NCBI GenBank assembly: GCA_018896025.1
Contig: JAHIND010000011.1
Coordinates: 124,001-188,000 of the forward strand
Source of the DNA: Pseudomonadota bacterium
GTDB taxonomy: Bacteria > Desulfobacterota > Desulfarculia > Desulfarculales > Desulfarculaceae
DNA length: 64,000 bases
Direction: 5' to 3'
Both the position numbers and the translations under genes were made by a program. The notes beneath the pieces were generated by a model that did no database searches, was not told the origin of the DNA, and worked only from the letters and a program-made list of their open reading frames with translations. Positions 62,691 to 64,000 of the stretch are shown piece by piece (the first letter of the stretch is position 1; each line of letters starts with the position of its first letter).

Positions 62691-63869
62691 TTATTTCTCT
62701 GCCTTGGTACCGCACAGATCCGCGATCAGCGCGGTGTAAACCTGACAAGCGGTTATCACTTGGTCCACGGGCACCACATCCTTGGGGGTGTGGGCCAAAA
62801 ATTCATTGCCCGGCCCGAAGCCCACGCAGGGGATTCCGGCCTGGCTGATAAAGGTGCCATCCACTCCGAAGTACCAGTTGCCCACCTCTCCGGCCTGGCC
62901 CATCACCGTTTCCCTGGCCCGCAGCATGGCCTGGACCACCGGCTCGCCGGGCTCGGTGAGCATGGCCGGGAACCACTTCAAGGGCTCCATGGTGGCCTTG
63001 AACTCCGGGTCCTGGGCCTTGATGGCGTCCAACAGGGCCTGGAAACCGGCCAGCAGGCCGTCCTCAGTTTCTTCGGGCAAGAAGCGGCGGTCCACGATGA
63101 GGTTGCAGCGGTCGGGCACGATGGGGCTCAGGGCGCCGGGGCTGGCGTTGATGTCCAGCACCGTCACCGTGGCCGGGCCCAGCACCGGGTGCTCGGGCAG
63201 CTCATAGTCCTGTTGCAGGGCGTTCAAAACCTTGTTCATCTTGTAGATGGCGTTGACGCCCCCCGAGGGGAAGCCGCCATGGGTGGTGCGGCCCTGAGTG
63301 GTTACGCGCATCTCGAACTTGCCCCGGTGGCCCAGGTAGACCTTGAGCCCGGTGGCCTCGCCGCTCACCGCGAAGTCGGCGGTGAGCCCGTTCTTCAGCA
63401 GGTGGCCGATGCCCTCGCCCTGGGCTATCTCCTCGCGAGACACGCAGGTGACGATGAGTTCGCCCCGCCTCGGAAAGCCCAGGCCGCGGGCCGCGGCCCC
63501 GGCGTGCACCATGGCCGCCACGCCCGCCTTCATGTCGCTGGCCCCCCGGCCGTAGATCACCTCGCGGTCATAGCCGTAGGGCGCGCCGTTGATGATGGCC
63601 CCGGAAAAGGCATCGGGCATCTCGCCCACCCCGGCGTGGTCGATGTGGCCGTTGAACAACAGGCGGGGGCCGGGCTCATCGCCCTTCATGATGCCCACCA
63701 CGTTGAACAGCTCGTCGGTGTAGACCTCGTCGTAGCCCAGGGCCTCCATCTCGGCCTGGATCACCTGGCTGATGGCCTCCTCCTCCCGGCTAAGGCTGGG
63801 GGTCTGGATGAGGCGGCGAGTGAACCTTGTCAGCCGGTCCGGGTCCACGGCTTTGTTGAAATCAGGCAT
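62691..63869 (-). CDS. M20-family metallohydrolase (ArgE/DapE/YgeY type)
   Basis: The 392-residue hydrolase has the M20 metal motifs NGHIDHAG, GRGASDMKAGVAAM and the catalytic pair in CVSREEIAQGEG, with a dimerisation lid (HGGFPSGGVNAIYKM) and the distal His in FLAHTPKDVVPVD. It closely follows the YgeY/DapE branch, which removes acyl or carbamoyl groups from amino acids. It lies between a livF gene upstream and gabT downstream, so the three may import, deblock and transaminate an amino-acid-like nutrient. Specificity cannot be read from sequence. Confidence 0.9.
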   Translation of the reverse strand: MPDFNKAVDPDRLTRFTRRLIQTPSLSREEEAISQVIQAEMEALGYDEVYTDELFNVVGIMKGDEPGPRLLFNGHIDHAGVGEMPDAFSGAIINGAPYGYDREVIYGRGASDMKAGVAAMVHAGAAARGLGFPRRGELIVTCVSREEIAQGEGIGHLLKNGLTADFAVSGEATGLKVYLGHRGKFEMRVTTQGRTTHGGFPSGGVNAIYKMNKVLNALQQDYELPEHPVLGPATVTVLDINASPGALSPIVPDRCNLIVDRRFLPEETEDGLLAGFQALLDAIKAQDPEFKATMEPLKWFPAMLTEPGEPVVQAMLRARETVMGQAGEVGNWYFGVDGTFISQAGIPCVGFGPGNEFLAHTPKDVVPVDQVITACQVYTALIADLCGTKAEK

Positions 63870-63878
63870 GTCCCAGTC

Positions 63879-64000
63879 CTAATGGCCCAAGTAGGCCCGT
63901 TGCACGTCCGGGTTGGCCGCCAGGGCCGCGCCGGTGTCTTCCATGGTCACCCGGCCGTTCTCCAGGATGTAGGCCCTGGTGGCCACCTTGAGGGCCCAGC
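63879..64000 (-). CDS. livF: C-terminal end of a third LivF-type ATPase (partial)
   Basis: The last 40 codons of a minus-strand gene that continues beyond the right edge. They read WALKVATRAYILENGRV, then TMEDTGAALAANPDVQRAYLGH and stop, which is the standard LivF C terminus. It implies a third Liv-type importer outside the window, 9 bp upstream of the M20 gene. Confidence 0.85.
   Translation of the reverse strand, partial: WALKVATRAYILENGRVTMEDTGAALAANPDVQRAYLGH

Noticed and set aside
1..64000. CRISPR arrays, rRNA operons, prophage or insertion-sequence genes
   Set aside because: I saw no regularly spaced repeats, rRNA signature stretches, integrase or transposase motifs. The only repeat family is the intergenic structured element.

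Overview
The window is GC-rich, densely packed bacterial DNA with short intergenic gaps and many 1-8 bp gene overlaps. The gene content points to an anaerobic member of the Desulfobacterota (former Deltaproteobacteria). It includes an HdrA/MvhD/MetF/MetV methylene-tetrahydrofolate reductase cluster of the Wood-Ljungdahl pathway, an EtfAB with a membrane FeS quinone reductase, an Orp/NifX-MinD type metal-cluster operon, several LivJHMGF-type importers and many PAS kinases. A Desulfarculaceae-like relative is my best guess, inferred from gene content alone. I see no rRNA, tRNA, CRISPR array, prophage or transposase gene.

Layout. (1) 0-12.2 kb: a Sel1 protein, then a molybdenum/heme-flavoured island. 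It has a ModE-like DNA-binding protein, two palindromic ModE-type sites, a CcsA/ResB-like pair, modABC, a second inverted CcsA/ResB-like pair with an APC permease, and finally an exported multidomain protein with a TonB-dependent receptor. The exported protein joins two sulfite-oxidase-fold domains, one CxxCH heme site and a tetrapyrrole-methylase-like domain. (2) 12.3-19.4 kb: GAF protein, GAPDH, cytochrome c, a STAS protein and SpoIIE-type phosphatase, thioredoxin 2, a MobA-like/HD fusion and a histidine phosphatase. (3) 19.8-25.3 kb: tetR, membrane FeS oxidoreductase, etfBA and acyl-CoA dehydrogenase, with a TetR-type operator. (4) 25.7-41.6 kb: two Liv importers. The first is joined to an acyl-CoA ligase and faces a kinase/NtrC-type regulator/binding-protein operon. 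A sigma-54 promoter and repeated GGTAAC boxes lie between them. (5) 41.8-45.6 kb: LarA-like, TVP38-like, PAS-LuxR and FeS-DUF3786 proteins. (6) 45.9-56.4 kb: one apparent operon on the minus strand holding metF2, a double-length hdrA, mvhD, metV, metF, a response regulator, two ACT-like proteins and two sensor kinases. (7) 56.8-61.3 kb: DUF134 protein, DUF134-NifX fusion, two ferredoxin-type MinD ATPases, NifX, IscU-like, FmdB and a receiver-like protein, with two matching palindromes at the promoter. (8) 61.4-64 kb: class III aminotransferase, M20 hydrolase and the end of a third livF.

How the parts work together. Regions 3, 4 and 8 describe uptake, CoA activation and oxidation of organic acids, with electrons passing through ETF to the quinone pool. 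Region 6 describes C1 metabolism with its own signalling cassette. Region 1 is the best candidate for an undescribed system: outer-membrane uptake, periplasmic handling of a metal or tetrapyrrole cofactor, and molybdate import under a ModE-like regulator. A roughly 120 bp intergenic element with covarying stems occurs at the 3' ends of two operons.
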